Source: Pseudomonas vancouverensis (GTDB lineage Bacteria > Pseudomonadota > Gammaproteobacteria > Pseudomonadales > Pseudomonadaceae). From it: a stretch of 64,000 nt of DNA. Positions 28,001 through 37,372 of this stretch are shown here, one piece after another (position 1 is the first letter of the stretch; the number at the start of each line of letters is the position of its first letter). A program made the position numbers and the translations under genes. Location: contig NZ_RRZK01000032.1 in assembly GCF_004348895.1 (NCBI RefSeq), forward strand, positions 186,001 through 250,000, written 5' to 3'. The notes under the pieces were generated by a model, which had not been told where the DNA came from, made no database searches, and saw nothing but the letters and a program-made list of their open reading frames with translations.

Positions 28001-28114
28001 GTGGCGAGGGAGCTTGCTCCCGTCAGGCTGCGAAGCGGCCCCATTCGTGTTGAGCAGTACTATCCGACTTCACGACGACTTCGTCGCCGAACGGGAGCAA
28101 GCTCCCTCGCCACA
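28001..28114. repeat. REPIN of gtggcgagggagcttgctcccg type
   Basis: An inverted pair of the same class as 799-931, enclosing about 70 bases, between tsaB and the next small gene. Confidence 0.88.
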
Positions 28115-28257
28115 ATGGCTTTGGGCACTGCCAATCGTCGTTTTCTAACCCCTGCTTTTAAACCTTTTCCCTTTTATGTGTTCTAGTTATCACTCGGCGG
28201 TTTGCGCAGTGGCTGATGCGCCACTAAACTGCCATCACTGATTCCGAGCATGCACTT

Positions 28258-28563
28258 ATGCGTATCGACGGCGTATCCACTCAGTCCTACCCCATCAAGC
28301 GAAAGCCACGCAAAGGCCGTGTGGTGGAAGACGAGTCCGTCGATATCGAAGGCGAACTGGAATTCCCCACTGAAGAGCAACTGGCTGCCCGCGCCGCCAA
28401 AGCCTCTGCGCAAAAACTGAGCAACCTGCCCGCCCGCCAGCAAGACATGCTGTACCACCGCGCCATGAGCAAAAGTGTGGCGATGGCCTTGGCCAGCTAC
28501 CTGAGCACCGCCGGTTTTGTCGATTGGGATACCGATGTGCTGGGTCTCGACCTGTACATCTGA
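28258..28563 (+). CDS. Conserved hypothetical protein
   Basis: A 101-residue soluble protein with a basic N-terminal part (KRKPRKGR), an acidic middle, and an Ala-rich helical C-terminus (MSKSVAMALASYL). No domain is recognised. Its TGA overlaps the ATG of the next gene, so the two are co-translated. It is the first gene of an apparent three-gene plus-strand run. Confidence 0.75.
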   Translation: MRIDGVSTQSYPIKRKPRKGRVVEDESVDIEGELEFPTEEQLAARAAKASAQKLSNLPARQQDMLYHRAMSKSVAMALASYLSTAGFVDWDTDVLGLDLYI

Positions 28564-29420
28564 TGCTGCCGTATTACCTCGGTTGCCCCTCGTGGAGTGA
28601 AAACGCCTGGCGTGATTACCTCTACCCGCAGGACGCCAAACCCGCCGAATTTCTTCAGCTCTATTCCCAGGTGTTCAACGCCGTTGAAGGCAACACGACC
28701 TTCTACGCAAGCCCGGCTGCCAGCACCGTGCAGCGTTGGGCCGAAACCATGCCCGCGCACTTTCGCTTCACCGCCAAATTCCCCGGGGAGATCAGCCACG
28801 GTGGCGATTTGCGCGAGCAGTTGACCGCCGCCGAAACGTTCCTGAACCTGCTCAGCCCGCTCGGCGAACGGGTGTCGCCCTTGTGGCTGCAGCTGTCGAA
28901 AGCCTTCACCCCGCAACGCTTGCCGGAACTGGCCGGGTTCATCGATGCGCTGGAGCGACCGCTGGCGGTGGAAGTGCGCCACGATGATTTTTTTGCCAAG
29001 GGTGACAGCGAGCGCCTGCTCAATCGGCTGCTGCTCGATCGTGGCGTAGAGCGTATCTGCCTGGACCCTCGTGCGTTGTTCAGCTGCACCTCGACCGAGC
29101 CTTCGGTGCTTCACGCCCAAGCCAAAAAGCCTCGGGTTCCACCGCGCCCGGCGGCGTTTACCCAATGCCCGCAGGTGCGCTTCATCGGCCATCCCGAGCT
29201 TGAGGCCAACGACAGGTTTTTAGCAGAGTGGGTCGAGAAGATCGCGCAATGGATCGAAGAAGGCCGCACGCCTTACATCTTCCTGCACACCGCCGACAAC
29301 CTGCTCGCGGCGAAACTGGCGCAACGTTTTCATGCCCGCCTGATGCTGCGTTTGCCTGGCCTCCCGGCGCTGCCTGAGCTATACAGAGAACCCGCCGCGG
29401 AACAACTTGGTTTGCTCTGA
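28563..29420 (+). CDS. DUF72 (YecE-like) family protein
   Basis: A 285-residue TIM-barrel protein of the DUF72 family. It has the signature opening YYLGCPSWSENAW, VEGNTTFYA and FRFTAKFP. The biochemical function of the family is unknown. The start at 28563 overlaps the upstream stop by one base and gives the family N-terminus. Confidence 0.88.
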   Translation: MLPYYLGCPSWSENAWRDYLYPQDAKPAEFLQLYSQVFNAVEGNTTFYASPAASTVQRWAETMPAHFRFTAKFPGEISHGGDLREQLTAAETFLNLLSPLGERVSPLWLQLSKAFTPQRLPELAGFIDALERPLAVEVRHDDFFAKGDSERLLNRLLLDRGVERICLDPRALFSCTSTEPSVLHAQAKKPRVPPRPAAFTQCPQVRFIGHPELEANDRFLAEWVEKIAQWIEEGRTPYIFLHTADNLLAAKLAQRFHARLMLRLPGLPALPELYREPAAEQLGLL

Positions 29421-29452
29421 GGCGGTTTTCTTGCCCTTTGAGGAGCCTGCCA

Positions 29453-30274
29453 ATGGATGCGCAAACCCTTCGAGCCCAGGCGTTCAAAGCCCTGCATGAA
29501 CGCAACGGTGCTTTCGTGATTCCCAACCCGTGGGACGCCGGTTCCGCGAAGATGCTCGCCAGCCTCGGCTTCGAGGCGCTGGCAACCACCAGTGCCGGTT
29601 ATGCCTTTTCCCGCGCCCGACCCGATGGTGGTCTGGCCCTGGACGATACCCTGGCCAACGTTCAGGCGATGGGCGCGGTGACCGACCTGCCGATTGCCGT
29701 CGACCTGGAAAACGGTTTTGCACACGACCCGGCCGATTGCGCGAAAAGTATTCTGCGCGCGGCAGAAGTGGGCGCCGTGGGCGGTTCGATTGAAGACGCC
29801 ACGGGCAACGCCGAGGGGCCGATCTATTGTTTCGACCATGCCGTGGCCCGTATCGAAGCTTCGGTCGCTGCGGTGCGCAGCTTGCCTTTTCCCTTCGTGC
29901 TGACCGCTCGTGCCGAGAACTTTCTGCACGGCAACCCGGACCTGGACGACACCATCCGCCGCTTGCAGGCGTTCGCCGAAGCCGGTGCCGATGTGCTTTA
30001 CGCGCCGGGCCTGCGCAGTGCCGAGGAGGTGCTGGCGGTGGTCCGCGCTGTCGCGCCGAAGCCGGTGAATGTGTTGATGTCGGGCGGGTTGAAGCTGACG
30101 GTGCAGGAACTTGGCGAGATGGGCGTCAAGCGTATCAGCGTGGGTTCGGCGCTGGCGCTGGCGGCCTATGGCGAGTTCTTTCGTGCCGCTGAAGAGATTC
30201 GCTCCTCGGGTACTTTCGGCTTCACCTCGCGGTCGATGCCGTACCAGAAGGCCAATCAGTTCTTCCAGGACTGA
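29453..30274 (+). CDS. Isocitrate lyase / PEP mutase family protein
   Basis: A 273-residue phosphoenolpyruvate mutase/isocitrate lyase superfamily enzyme. The metal and substrate motifs NPWDAGSAKM, VDLENGF and GSIEDATG are present. The isocitrate lyase signature KKCGH is absent, so it is not AceA. It most resembles the carboxyvinyl-carboxyphosphonate/oxaloacetase-like branch; the substrate is unknown. GAGGAG precedes the ATG at 29453. Confidence 0.85.
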   Translation: MDAQTLRAQAFKALHERNGAFVIPNPWDAGSAKMLASLGFEALATTSAGYAFSRARPDGGLALDDTLANVQAMGAVTDLPIAVDLENGFAHDPADCAKSILRAAEVGAVGGSIEDATGNAEGPIYCFDHAVARIEASVAAVRSLPFPFVLTARAENFLHGNPDLDDTIRRLQAFAEAGADVLYAPGLRSAEEVLAVVRAVAPKPVNVLMSGGLKLTVQELGEMGVKRISVGSALALAAYGEFFRAAEEIRSSGTFGFTSRSMPYQKANQFFQD

Positions 30275-30277
30275 GGG

Positions 30278-30898
30278 TCAAGCGGCGATGCGCAGGTTCT
30301 GCAGAATGATCGGGCGTGCCCAGCCGTTATCGAAATCGAGCTGTTTCTGTTGTTCCAGCAGTTCTTCCGGCGAGAACGGCGGGAACGGCTTGTCGAGCAG
30401 ATCCAGCTCGAACTCGGCAATCGGCAGGTGCAGCGGACGTGGTTGCGGCGCCTGACCAATTTGATACACCGGCTGACCGGCGTTCAATACGATAGGGCGA
30501 ACCCAGCCGCTTTCGAAGTCCTGCTGCTTTTGTTGGGCGGCGATTTCTTCAGGCGGGAAGGGTGGACGCGGCTTGTCGGCCAGCTCGGTTTCGAATTCGG
30601 CAATCGGCAGGAACAGTGGTTCAGGCGGGCGTACTTCGTTGTCTTTCACGTCGCACAGACGCTGGGAGACGATGTGTGCCAGCAGCTCACTGCCGACGGT
30701 AGGCTCGACCGGGCTTTCCAGATCGACCGGTGGAAAATTCAGCGATTCAGGCAGCACATCACCCGACTGATCGGCCAGCGCACGGGCAAAGAAATCTTGC
30801 CAGATGTGGCTGACACCGCTCAGTGCCTGGGTGTTTCGCAGGTTGTAATTGCCGTAGGGCGATATAAAACCTGTGATTGTGGGTTGAATGTCTGACAT
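30278..30898 (-). CDS. Hypothetical protein with two internal repeats
   Basis: A 206-residue protein of unknown function. Its C-terminal half consists of two similar units of about 50 residues. Each has the pattern P-x-PL-x-LPIAEFE, then DKPxPPFxPEE, then QQKQxDF-x-x-GWxRPI. The N-terminal part (MSDIQPTITGF) contains SGVSHIWQDFFARAL. There is no signal peptide or membrane segment, and the protein is Pro- and Glu-rich. It converges with the gene ending at 30274. Confidence 0.75.
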   Translation of the reverse strand: MSDIQPTITGFISPYGNYNLRNTQALSGVSHIWQDFFARALADQSGDVLPESLNFPPVDLESPVEPTVGSELLAHIVSQRLCDVKDNEVRPPEPLFLPIAEFETELADKPRPPFPPEEIAAQQKQQDFESGWVRPIVLNAGQPVYQIGQAPQPRPLHLPIAEFELDLLDKPFPPFSPEELLEQQKQLDFDNGWARPIILQNLRIAA

Positions 30899-30991
30899 TT
30901 CTCTCGGTCGACGCTCAGCTCTGGCAAAATGCTTGATAGTTTTGTTATCGGCAGTTTTTGCCGATCATTAATTTTTTGAGCGTGTTTTCTG

Positions 30992-31774
30992 ATGATTGAT
31001 CAACCGGCGGCCTGCCGCATCCATGTTGAAGCCCTGGACGTGGCGTTCGAAGCGCAAGCCGAGCAATGGGCCGAGCGCCTGGGCTTGCCGCTGCAAGTGG
31101 CGGACGGCGAATTTGCCTTGCAGGTAGGCGAGCAGGGCCTGCAATTGCAGCAACTGGGAGCGGATGCGCCAGGGCCGGTGCGAGTGGATTTCGTTGAGGG
31201 CGGCGCGGCCCATCGTCGCTTGTACGGCGGTGGCAGCGGCCAGATGATCGCCAAGGCCGTCGGTATCGCCCAAGGCGTGCGCCCGCGCGTGCTGGATGCC
31301 ACGGCCGGGCTGGGTAAGGACGCGTTCGTGCTGGCCAGCCTGGGCTGCGAGATGAGCCTCATCGAGCGCCAGCCGTTGATTGGCGCCTTACTCGAGGATG
31401 GCCTGGCCCGTGGTGCGGAGGATTTCGACGTGGCCCCGATCGTCGCGCGCATGCGCTTGCTCAAGGGTAACTCCATCGACGTGATGCGCAACTGGGAGGG
31501 CGAACCGCCGCAGGTGATCTACCTCGACCCGATGTTCCCGCATCGCGAGAAAACCGCCCTGGTGAAGAAAGAGATGCGCCTGTTCCGGCCATTGGTCGGC
31601 GATGATCCGGATGCACCGGCGCTGCTGGAAGCGGCCCTGGCGTTGGCCAGCCACCGGGTGGTGGTCAAACGTCCACGCAAGGCGCCATGCATCGAAGGGC
31701 CGAAGCCGAGTCATGCGCTGGATGGCAAGTCGAGCCGCTATGACATCTATCCGAAGAAGGCGCTCAAGCCTTAA
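30992..31774 (+). CDS. rsmJ: 16S rRNA m2G1516 methyltransferase RsmJ
   Basis: A 260-residue class I SAM-dependent methyltransferase. The SAM motif DATAGLGKDAFVLASLGC lies around residue 102, the catalytic-loop motif LDPMFPHRE follows, and the conserved C-terminal KPSHALDGKSSRYDIY is typical of RsmJ (YhiQ). It modifies G1516 of 16S rRNA. Confidence 0.93.
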   Translation: MIDQPAACRIHVEALDVAFEAQAEQWAERLGLPLQVADGEFALQVGEQGLQLQQLGADAPGPVRVDFVEGGAAHRRLYGGGSGQMIAKAVGIAQGVRPRVLDATAGLGKDAFVLASLGCEMSLIERQPLIGALLEDGLARGAEDFDVAPIVARMRLLKGNSIDVMRNWEGEPPQVIYLDPMFPHREKTALVKKEMRLFRPLVGDDPDAPALLEAALALASHRVVVKRPRKAPCIEGPKPSHALDGKSSRYDIYPKKALKP

Positions 31775-31790
31775 AACCGCAGCGCCTGTT

Positions 31791-31886
31791 TCGCGAGCAA
31801 GCTCGCTCCCACACTGGATCTATGGATCACCGCAAATCCCCTGTGTTAGCGAGCTTGTTCCGGGCGGCGTACCGACGATGGCGTCA
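31791..31886. repeat. REP with degenerate partner
   Basis: A REP core (tcgcgagcaagctcgctcccacac) is followed about 45 bases later by a decayed inverted copy (gtgttagcgagcttgttccgggcggcg), between rsmJ and mexL. Confidence 0.65.
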
Positions 31887-31911
31887 GTCCAGACACCATA
31901 GTCCAGCAGGC

Positions 31912-32550
31912 CTACTCAGGCCGATAAGCCCGCATAAACAACCCCACCACCTCCCGCACATGGCTCTCTGCCTCTTCACCCACTGGCGGCTCCCCACAGC
32001 CATACAACAAGCGAAAATTCCCCGCACCCTTGAGCAGGCAGAAGAAGTGCTCGGCCGCGTTGTGCGGTTTATCGATGGTCAGCACGCCGCTTTCATTGAT
32101 CTGCTTCAGCAGTCGCTCCATGCCCTGCAGCATGCGTTGGGGACCGGCCTCGAAGAAGATCTGCGCCAGCTTCGGGTCCTGGCTGCCGAGGGTCACCATC
32201 AGGCGGTGCAGGTTCACCGATTCATCGCTGTTGATCAGATGATGAAAACCGCGCGCGATGTTCAACAGCACGGTTTCCACCGCCACGCCGTCGGGCAGTT
32301 CGAAAAACAGCGGCGGCAGCTGCTCCTCGCACTTGGCTACCACCGCCGCGGAAAACAGCGTCTCCTTGTCGTTGAAGTGGCTGTAGACCGTCAGCTTTGA
32401 CACGCCGGCTTCGGCGGCCACCGCATCCATGCTGGTGCTGGCATATCCCTTACTCAAGAACAGCGTCTTTGCGGCGTCGAGGATGGCCTGGCGTTTGACC
32501 AGATCCTTGGGACGACCTGGGCCGTTGGGTGCTGAAAGATTGTTGGGCAT
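31912..32550 (-). CDS. mexL: TetR-family repressor, MexL-like
   Basis: A 212-residue TetR regulator. The helix-turn-helix lies at about residues 20-65 (QAILDAAKTLFLSKGYASTS, AGVSKLTVYSHFNDKETLF). The C-terminal domain is of the AcrR type. It is divergent from the mexJ-like efflux genes with 93 bases between them, as mexL is from mexJK in P. aeruginosa, so it most likely represses the pump and itself. The ATG at 32550 gives the normal length. The reading frame stays open far upstream, but that part is antisense to mexJ. Confidence 0.88.
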   Translation of the reverse strand: MPNNLSAPNGPGRPKDLVKRQAILDAAKTLFLSKGYASTSMDAVAAEAGVSKLTVYSHFNDKETLFSAAVVAKCEEQLPPLFFELPDGVAVETVLLNIARGFHHLINSDESVNLHRLMVTLGSQDPKLAQIFFEAGPQRMLQGMERLLKQINESGVLTIDKPHNAAEHFFCLLKGAGNFRLLYGCGEPPVGEEAESHVREVVGLFMRAYRPE

Positions 32551-32578
32551 ATTCGCTTTTATTACTGGACTGGTGAGT

Positions 32579-32609
32579 TTGCTATTAATAACATACTCGT
32601 CAGTATAAT
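32579..32609 (+). promoter_or_regulatory. mexJ promoter and overlapping operator palindrome
   Basis: TTGCTA (32579-32584) and TATAAT (32604-32609) form a candidate mexJ promoter with a long 19-base spacer. The inverted repeat ATACT-N4-AGTAT (32593-32606) overlaps the -10 box. A related ACTGGTGAGT lies near 32569. This placement fits a repressor site for the divergent TetR protein. Confidence 0.6.
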
Positions 32610-32643
32610 TATTCAAAGCACCATTAGCGAAAGGTCCTTCACC

Positions 32644-33744
32644 ATGTTCCGCTATGTCTTGCCCCTCGCGATGCCAGTGACCCTGGCTTTTTTGTTGACG
32701 GCTTGTGGTCAGGAAGAGGCGCCGCAGGTCAGCGTGCGCCCGGCCATGGTGGTCCAGCCAGAGCCTTCGGCGCAGGCGATGGAAAGCTATCCGGGTGAAG
32801 TTCGCGCCCGTTACGAGCCGGACCTGGCGTTCCGTATCGGCGGCAAAGTCAGCCGACGACTGGTCGACGAGGGGCAACGGGTCAAGGCCGATCAACCGCT
32901 GGCTGAACTCGACCCGCAGGATGTGCGACTGCAACTGGAAGCCACCCGTGCCCAGGTTGCCGCCGCCGAAGCCAATCTGAGCCTGGTGCGTTCCGAGCGC
33001 GATCGCTACAAGACTCTGATGGACCGTCAATTGGTCAGCCGCTCGCAGTACGACAACGCGGAAAACCTCTACCGCTCCGGCGAGGCGCGCCTGAAGCAGA
33101 TCAAAGCCGAATTCAACGTCTCCAATAACCAGGCCAGCTACGCCATATTGCGCGCGCCCCAGGACGGTGTGGTGGCCAAGCGTTCGGTGGAAGTCGGGCA
33201 AGTGGTGGCGCCGGGGCAAACGGTGTTCACCCTGGCCACCGATGGCGAGCGTGAGGTGCTGATCAGCCTGCCGGAGCAGAACTTCGGCCGCTTCAAGGTC
33301 GGCGAGCCGGTGTCGGTCGAACTCTGGACCCAACCCGGCCAGCGTTTTGAAGGGCGTATTCGTGAGCTGTCGCCGGCGGCTGATCCCAAGTCGCGCACCT
33401 TCGCCGCGCGTATCGCTTTCGCCTCCGGCAAGGTGCCGGTGGAACTGGGCCAGAGCGCCCGCGTATTTGTCCAGGCCAGCGATGCGGTGGCACTGTCCGT
33501 GCCGCTGTCGGCGTTGACCGCGGAAAACGGCACGACCTACGTCTGGGTCGTCAGCGCCAACAACACCTTGAAAAAGACCCCGGTGCGCGTCGGTCCTTTC
33601 GGCGAGAAAAGCGTGTCGGTGCTGGAAGGACTCAACGCCAGCGACTGGGTGGTGGCCGCCGGTGTCCATGTGCTGCTGGAAGGACAACAGGTGCGCCCGG
33701 TGGATCGCTCCAACCGCGTGGTCAATCTGGCGGACAAGGAGTAA
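32644..33744 (+). CDS. mexJ: RND efflux periplasmic adaptor, MexJ-like
   Basis: A 366-residue membrane-fusion protein anchored as a lipoprotein (lipobox LTAC, Cys about residue 20). It has the lipoyl half-motifs (AFRIGGKVSRRLVDEGQ; ILRAPQDGVVAKRSVEVGQ), an intervening alpha-hairpin (about 95-155) and beta-barrel domains. It links the inner-membrane pump to an outer-membrane channel. It is six bases upstream of the RND gene and shares its operon. MexJK of P. aeruginosa exports triclosan and erythromycin; identity here rests on arrangement and similarity. Confidence 0.88.
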   Translation: MFRYVLPLAMPVTLAFLLTACGQEEAPQVSVRPAMVVQPEPSAQAMESYPGEVRARYEPDLAFRIGGKVSRRLVDEGQRVKADQPLAELDPQDVRLQLEATRAQVAAAEANLSLVRSERDRYKTLMDRQLVSRSQYDNAENLYRSGEARLKQIKAEFNVSNNQASYAILRAPQDGVVAKRSVEVGQVVAPGQTVFTLATDGEREVLISLPEQNFGRFKVGEPVSVELWTQPGQRFEGRIRELSPAADPKSRTFAARIAFASGKVPVELGQSARVFVQASDAVALSVPLSALTAENGTTYVWVVSANNTLKKTPVRVGPFGEKSVSVLEGLNASDWVVAAGVHVLLEGQQVRPVDRSNRVVNLADKE

Positions 33745-33750
33745 GTCCCG

Positions 33751-36700
33751 ATGCGCTTCAACGTTTCCGAATGGGCGCTGCGTAATCGCCAGATCGTACT
33801 GTTCCTGATGCTGTTGCTGGCGATTGTCGGTGCCATTTCCTACACCAAGCTCGGCCAGAGTGAAGACCCGCCGTTTACCTTCAAGGCCATGGTGATTCGC
33901 ACCAACTGGCCGGGGGCGACGGCACAGGAGGTTTCGCGTCAGGTCACCGAGCGCATTGAAAAGAAGCTGATGGAAACCGGCGAGTACGAACGCATCGTCT
34001 CGTTCTCGCGTCCGGGTGAATCCCAGGTCACCTTCATCGCCCGCGACTCCATGCATTCCGATGAGATCCCGGAGCTCTGGTATCAGGTGCGCAAGAAGGT
34101 CGCCGACATCCGCCATACCTTACCGCCCGGCATTCAGGGGCCGTTTTTCAACGACGAATTTGGTACCACCTTCGGCAATATCTACGCCCTGACCGGGGAA
34201 GGTTTTGACTACGCGGTGCTCAAGGATTACGCCGACCGCATCCAGATCCAGCTGCAACGGGTCAAGGACGTGGGCAAGGTGGATCTGCTCGGTTTGCAGG
34301 ACGAGAAAATCTGGATCGAACTGTCCAACGTCAAGCTCGCCACCCTCGGTTTGCCGCTGGCGGCAGTGCAACAGGCCCTCGAAGAGCAGAACGCGGTGTC
34401 CACGGCCGGCTTCTTCGAAACCAGCAGCGAGCGATTGCAGCTACGGGTCACGGGGAATTTTCAGACGGTCGACGAGATCAGGAACTTTCCGATTCGGGTA
34501 GGTGATCGGACCTTCCGCATTTCCGATGTGGCGGATGTTCGTCGAGGCTTCAACGATCCACCGGCGCCCCGTATGCGCTTCATGGGCGAAGACGCCATTG
34601 GCCTGGCAGTGGCCATGAAGGACGGTGGTGACATCCTGGTGCTGGGCAAGGCGCTGGAAGTCGAGTTCGCGCGTATCCAGAAAAACCTTCCGGCCGGCAT
34701 GCAGCTGCGCAAGGTCTCCGATCAACCCGCGGCGGTGAAAACCGGGGTCGGCGAATTCGTGCAAGTGCTGGTGGAAGCCTTGGCCATCGTCTTGCTGGTG
34801 AGCTTCTTCTCCCTCGGCGTACGCACCGGCATGGTGGTGGCCCTGGCGATTCCGCTGGTGTTGGCGATGACCTTTGCCACCATGTATTACCTGGGCATCG
34901 GCCTGCACAAGATTTCCCTCGGCGCGCTGGTCCTGGCTCTTGGCTTGCTGGTGGACGACGCGATCATTGCCGTGGAAATGATGGCGATCAAGATGGAGCA
35001 GGGCTTTGACCGGATCAAGGCGGCGAGTTATGCCTGGACAAGTACCGCCTTCCCGATGCTCACCGGTACGCTGATCACCGCCGCCGGCTTCCTGCCGATT
35101 GCCACGGCGCAATCCGGAACTGGCGAGTACACCCGTTCGATCTTCGAGGTGGTGACCATTGCGCTGCTGGCTTCGTGGGTCGCGGCGGTGGTGTTCGTGC
35201 CTTACCTGGGGGAAAAACTCCTGCCGGACCTGGCGAAGATTCATGCGGCCAAACACGGCGCGGATCAACCCGACCCTTACGCGACACCTTTCTACCAGCG
35301 GGTTCGGCACCTGGTGGAGTGGTGTGTACGCTGGCGCAAGACCGTCATTACGGCGACGGTCGTGCTGTTCATTGCCTCCATCGTCCTGTTCCGCTTTGTG
35401 CCGCAACAGTTCTTCCCGGCCTCCGGGCGGCTGGAGTTGATGGTCGACCTGAAGCTGGCCGAAGGCGCTTCGCTGAGCAATACCGCCGATGAGGTCAAAC
35501 GCCTCGAAGCGCTGCTCAAGGACAAGGCCGGGATCGACAATTACGTGGCGTACGTTGGTACGGGTTCGCCGCGTTTCTACCTGCCGCTGGATCAGCAACT
35601 GCCGGCGGCGAGTTTCGCTCAGTTCGTCGTGTTGGCGAAAACCATCGAGGAACGGGAAAGCCTGCGCACCTGGCTGATCTCGACCCTCAACGAGCAGTTC
35701 CCAACCTTGCGCTCGCGTGTCACGCGTCTTGAGAACGGACCGCCCGTGGGCTATCCGGTGCAGTTCCGGGTGACGGGTGAGCACATCGAGGAAGTCCGCG
35801 CCCTGGCGCGAAAGGTGGCGGCCAAGGTTCGTGAGAACCCGCACGTGGTCAACGTGCACCTCGATTGGGAGGAGCCGAGCAAGGTCGTGTACCTGAATGT
35901 CGATCAGGACCGCGCGCGGGCGTTGGGCGTGAGCACGGCGAACCTGTCGAAGTTCCTGCAGAGCTCGCTGACCGGTTCCAGCGTCAGTCAGTATCGCGAA
36001 GACAACGAGTTGATCGAGATCCTCCTGCGCGGGACCTTGCATGAGCGTACCGAGCTGTCGTTGCTGCCGAGCCTGGCGGTGCCGACTGACAACGGCCGCA
36101 GCGTCGCGCTGTCGCAAATCGCGACCCTGGAATACGGCTTTGAAGAAGGCATTATCTGGCACCGCAATCGCTTGCCCAACGTGACCGTGCGTGCCGATAT
36201 CTATGGCAAGGAACAGCCGGCGACGCTGGTGCAACAGATCATGCCGACCCTCGATCCTATCCGCGCGGAGCTTCCGGATGGTTATCTGCTGGACGTCGGC
36301 GGCACGGTGGAAGATTCGACGCGTGGGCAGAATTCGGTGAAGGCCGGTGTGCCGTTGTTCATCGTGGTGGTGTTGACGCTGCTGATGCTGCAATTGCGCA
36401 GTTTCTCGCGCACGGCCATGGTGTTTCTGACGGCGCCGCTAGGGTTGATCGGGGTGACGCTGTTCCTGCTGGTGTTCCGTCAGCCGTTCGGGTTTGTGGC
36501 GATGTTGGGGACGATCGCCTTGTCCGGGATGATCATGCGTAACTCGGTGATTCTGGTCGATCAGATCGAGCAGGATATCGCGGCCGGGCTCAAGCCCTGG
36601 CAGGCGATTATCGAGGCGACCGTGCGGCGGTTCCGGCCGATTGTGTTGACGGCGCTGGCGGCGGTGCTGGCGATGATTCCGCTGTCGCGCAGTGTGTTCT

Positions 36701-36816
36701 TTGGGCCGATGGCGGTGGCGATCATGGGGGGGTTGATTGTTGCTACGGCGTTGACGTTGTTGTTTTTGCCGGCTTTGTATGCGGCCTGGTTTCGGGTTCG
36801 CAAGGAATCGGTTTGA
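33751..36816 (+). CDS. mexK: RND multidrug efflux transporter, MexK-like
   Basis: A 1021-residue proton-driven efflux pump with 12 membrane helices (first at about 14-33), two large periplasmic loops and the helix-4 proton-relay segment LVLALGLLVDDAIIAVEMM. The full length is normal for the family. No outer-membrane factor gene follows, as in P. aeruginosa mexJK, where OprM or OpmH is borrowed. Confidence 0.92.
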   Translation: MRFNVSEWALRNRQIVLFLMLLLAIVGAISYTKLGQSEDPPFTFKAMVIRTNWPGATAQEVSRQVTERIEKKLMETGEYERIVSFSRPGESQVTFIARDSMHSDEIPELWYQVRKKVADIRHTLPPGIQGPFFNDEFGTTFGNIYALTGEGFDYAVLKDYADRIQIQLQRVKDVGKVDLLGLQDEKIWIELSNVKLATLGLPLAAVQQALEEQNAVSTAGFFETSSERLQLRVTGNFQTVDEIRNFPIRVGDRTFRISDVADVRRGFNDPPAPRMRFMGEDAIGLAVAMKDGGDILVLGKALEVEFARIQKNLPAGMQLRKVSDQPAAVKTGVGEFVQVLVEALAIVLLVSFFSLGVRTGMVVALAIPLVLAMTFATMYYLGIGLHKISLGALVLALGLLVDDAIIAVEMMAIKMEQGFDRIKAASYAWTSTAFPMLTGTLITAAGFLPIATAQSGTGEYTRSIFEVVTIALLASWVAAVVFVPYLGEKLLPDLAKIHAAKHGADQPDPYATPFYQRVRHLVEWCVRWRKTVITATVVLFIASIVLFRFVPQQFFPASGRLELMVDLKLAEGASLSNTADEVKRLEALLKDKAGIDNYVAYVGTGSPRFYLPLDQQLPAASFAQFVVLAKTIEERESLRTWLISTLNEQFPTLRSRVTRLENGPPVGYPVQFRVTGEHIEEVRALARKVAAKVRENPHVVNVHLDWEEPSKVVYLNVDQDRARALGVSTANLSKFLQSSLTGSSVSQYREDNELIEILLRGTLHERTELSLLPSLAVPTDNGRSVALSQIATLEYGFEEGIIWHRNRLPNVTVRADIYGKEQPATLVQQIMPTLDPIRAELPDGYLLDVGGTVEDSTRGQNSVKAGVPLFIVVVLTLLMLQLRSFSRTAMVFLTAPLGLIGVTLFLLVFRQPFGFVAMLGTIALSGMIMRNSVILVDQIEQDIAAGLKPWQAIIEATVRRFRPIVLTALAAVLAMIPLSRSVFFGPMAVAIMGGLIVATALTLLFLPALYAAWFRVRKESV

Positions 36817-36819
36817 TGG

Positions 36820-37240
36820 GGGGAACGTGGCGGCCTTCGGGCCGACCAGGCTCTTGGTTGATTGGGTGAATATCCGTTTCTTCGGTAGCGGCGGCTGGCG
36901 GTTTCGCCCTTACGGCGAGTCCCTTTTGGCAAACGCCCCAAAAGGAACCAAAAGGTCTTGCCCCAGCGTCCGGCCCCTCGCTCGGGCTCGGCGTTCCTTC
37001 GCTCCGGGATCCATCCGGGGGCATCGCCTACGGTTTGCTTCGCTGCACCTCCTCTCGATGCGTTCGACTGCGTCGAACGGTCGCTGCGCTCCCACCCCCG
37101 GATGAATCCCTCCACTCAGCCTCCCGAAGGGGCGGGTGGATCAAGATCAAGAGCTGCAGGCGAGCTAACGCTCGGCCTGTTGAGTGGTGAGGAGCGGGCG
37201 GTGTGTGGGGGCTTTTGCTTTTTCTTTTGCTCTTCTGTGG
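36820..37240. repeat. Long intergenic repeat of fluorescent pseudomonads
   Basis: This gene-free stretch contains a recognisable order of blocks: a cggcc-ttcg-ggccg hairpin (36831-36844), ctggcggtttcgcccttacg, cccaaaaggaaccaaaagg, catccgggggcatcgcctacg, cactcagcctcccgaagg, and a T-rich end. I recall near-identical several-hundred-base repeats at many intergenic sites of Pseudomonas genomes, where they give rise to spurious gene calls. ORFs here have no coding character. A REP half-site lies at its right end (about 37238-37280). Confidence 0.6.
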
Positions 37241-37372
37241 GAGCGAGTTTGCTCCGGGCGGCGTTTTGACGATGGCGGTATTTCAGCCAACAACAAACTT
37301 CGCCAAACCAACCGTCCTGAGCCTTCCCGCAGGGTATTCACACTGCCTGCAGGAAATATTTTCTCCAGTCGT

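Noticed and set aside
29453..30274. Isocitrate lyase (aceA)
   Set aside because: The protein is short and lacks the KKCGH signature, so it belongs to another branch of the superfamily.
31912..34116. A 734-codon open frame on the minus strand
   Set aside because: Only the last 212 codons (from the ATG at 32550) are the TetR gene. The rest lies antisense to mexJ and has no family resemblance.
34441..36393. A 650-codon open frame antisense to mexK
   Set aside because: Shadow of the RND gene; no signal of its own.
36831..36844. cggcc-ttcg-ggccg hairpin as a mexK terminator
   Set aside because: No T run follows, and the hairpin appears to belong to the repeat element.
36779..37269. Small ORFs on both strands after mexK
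   Set aside because: They lie in the intergenic repeat, overlap one another in several frames and lack ribosome sites or recognisable domains.
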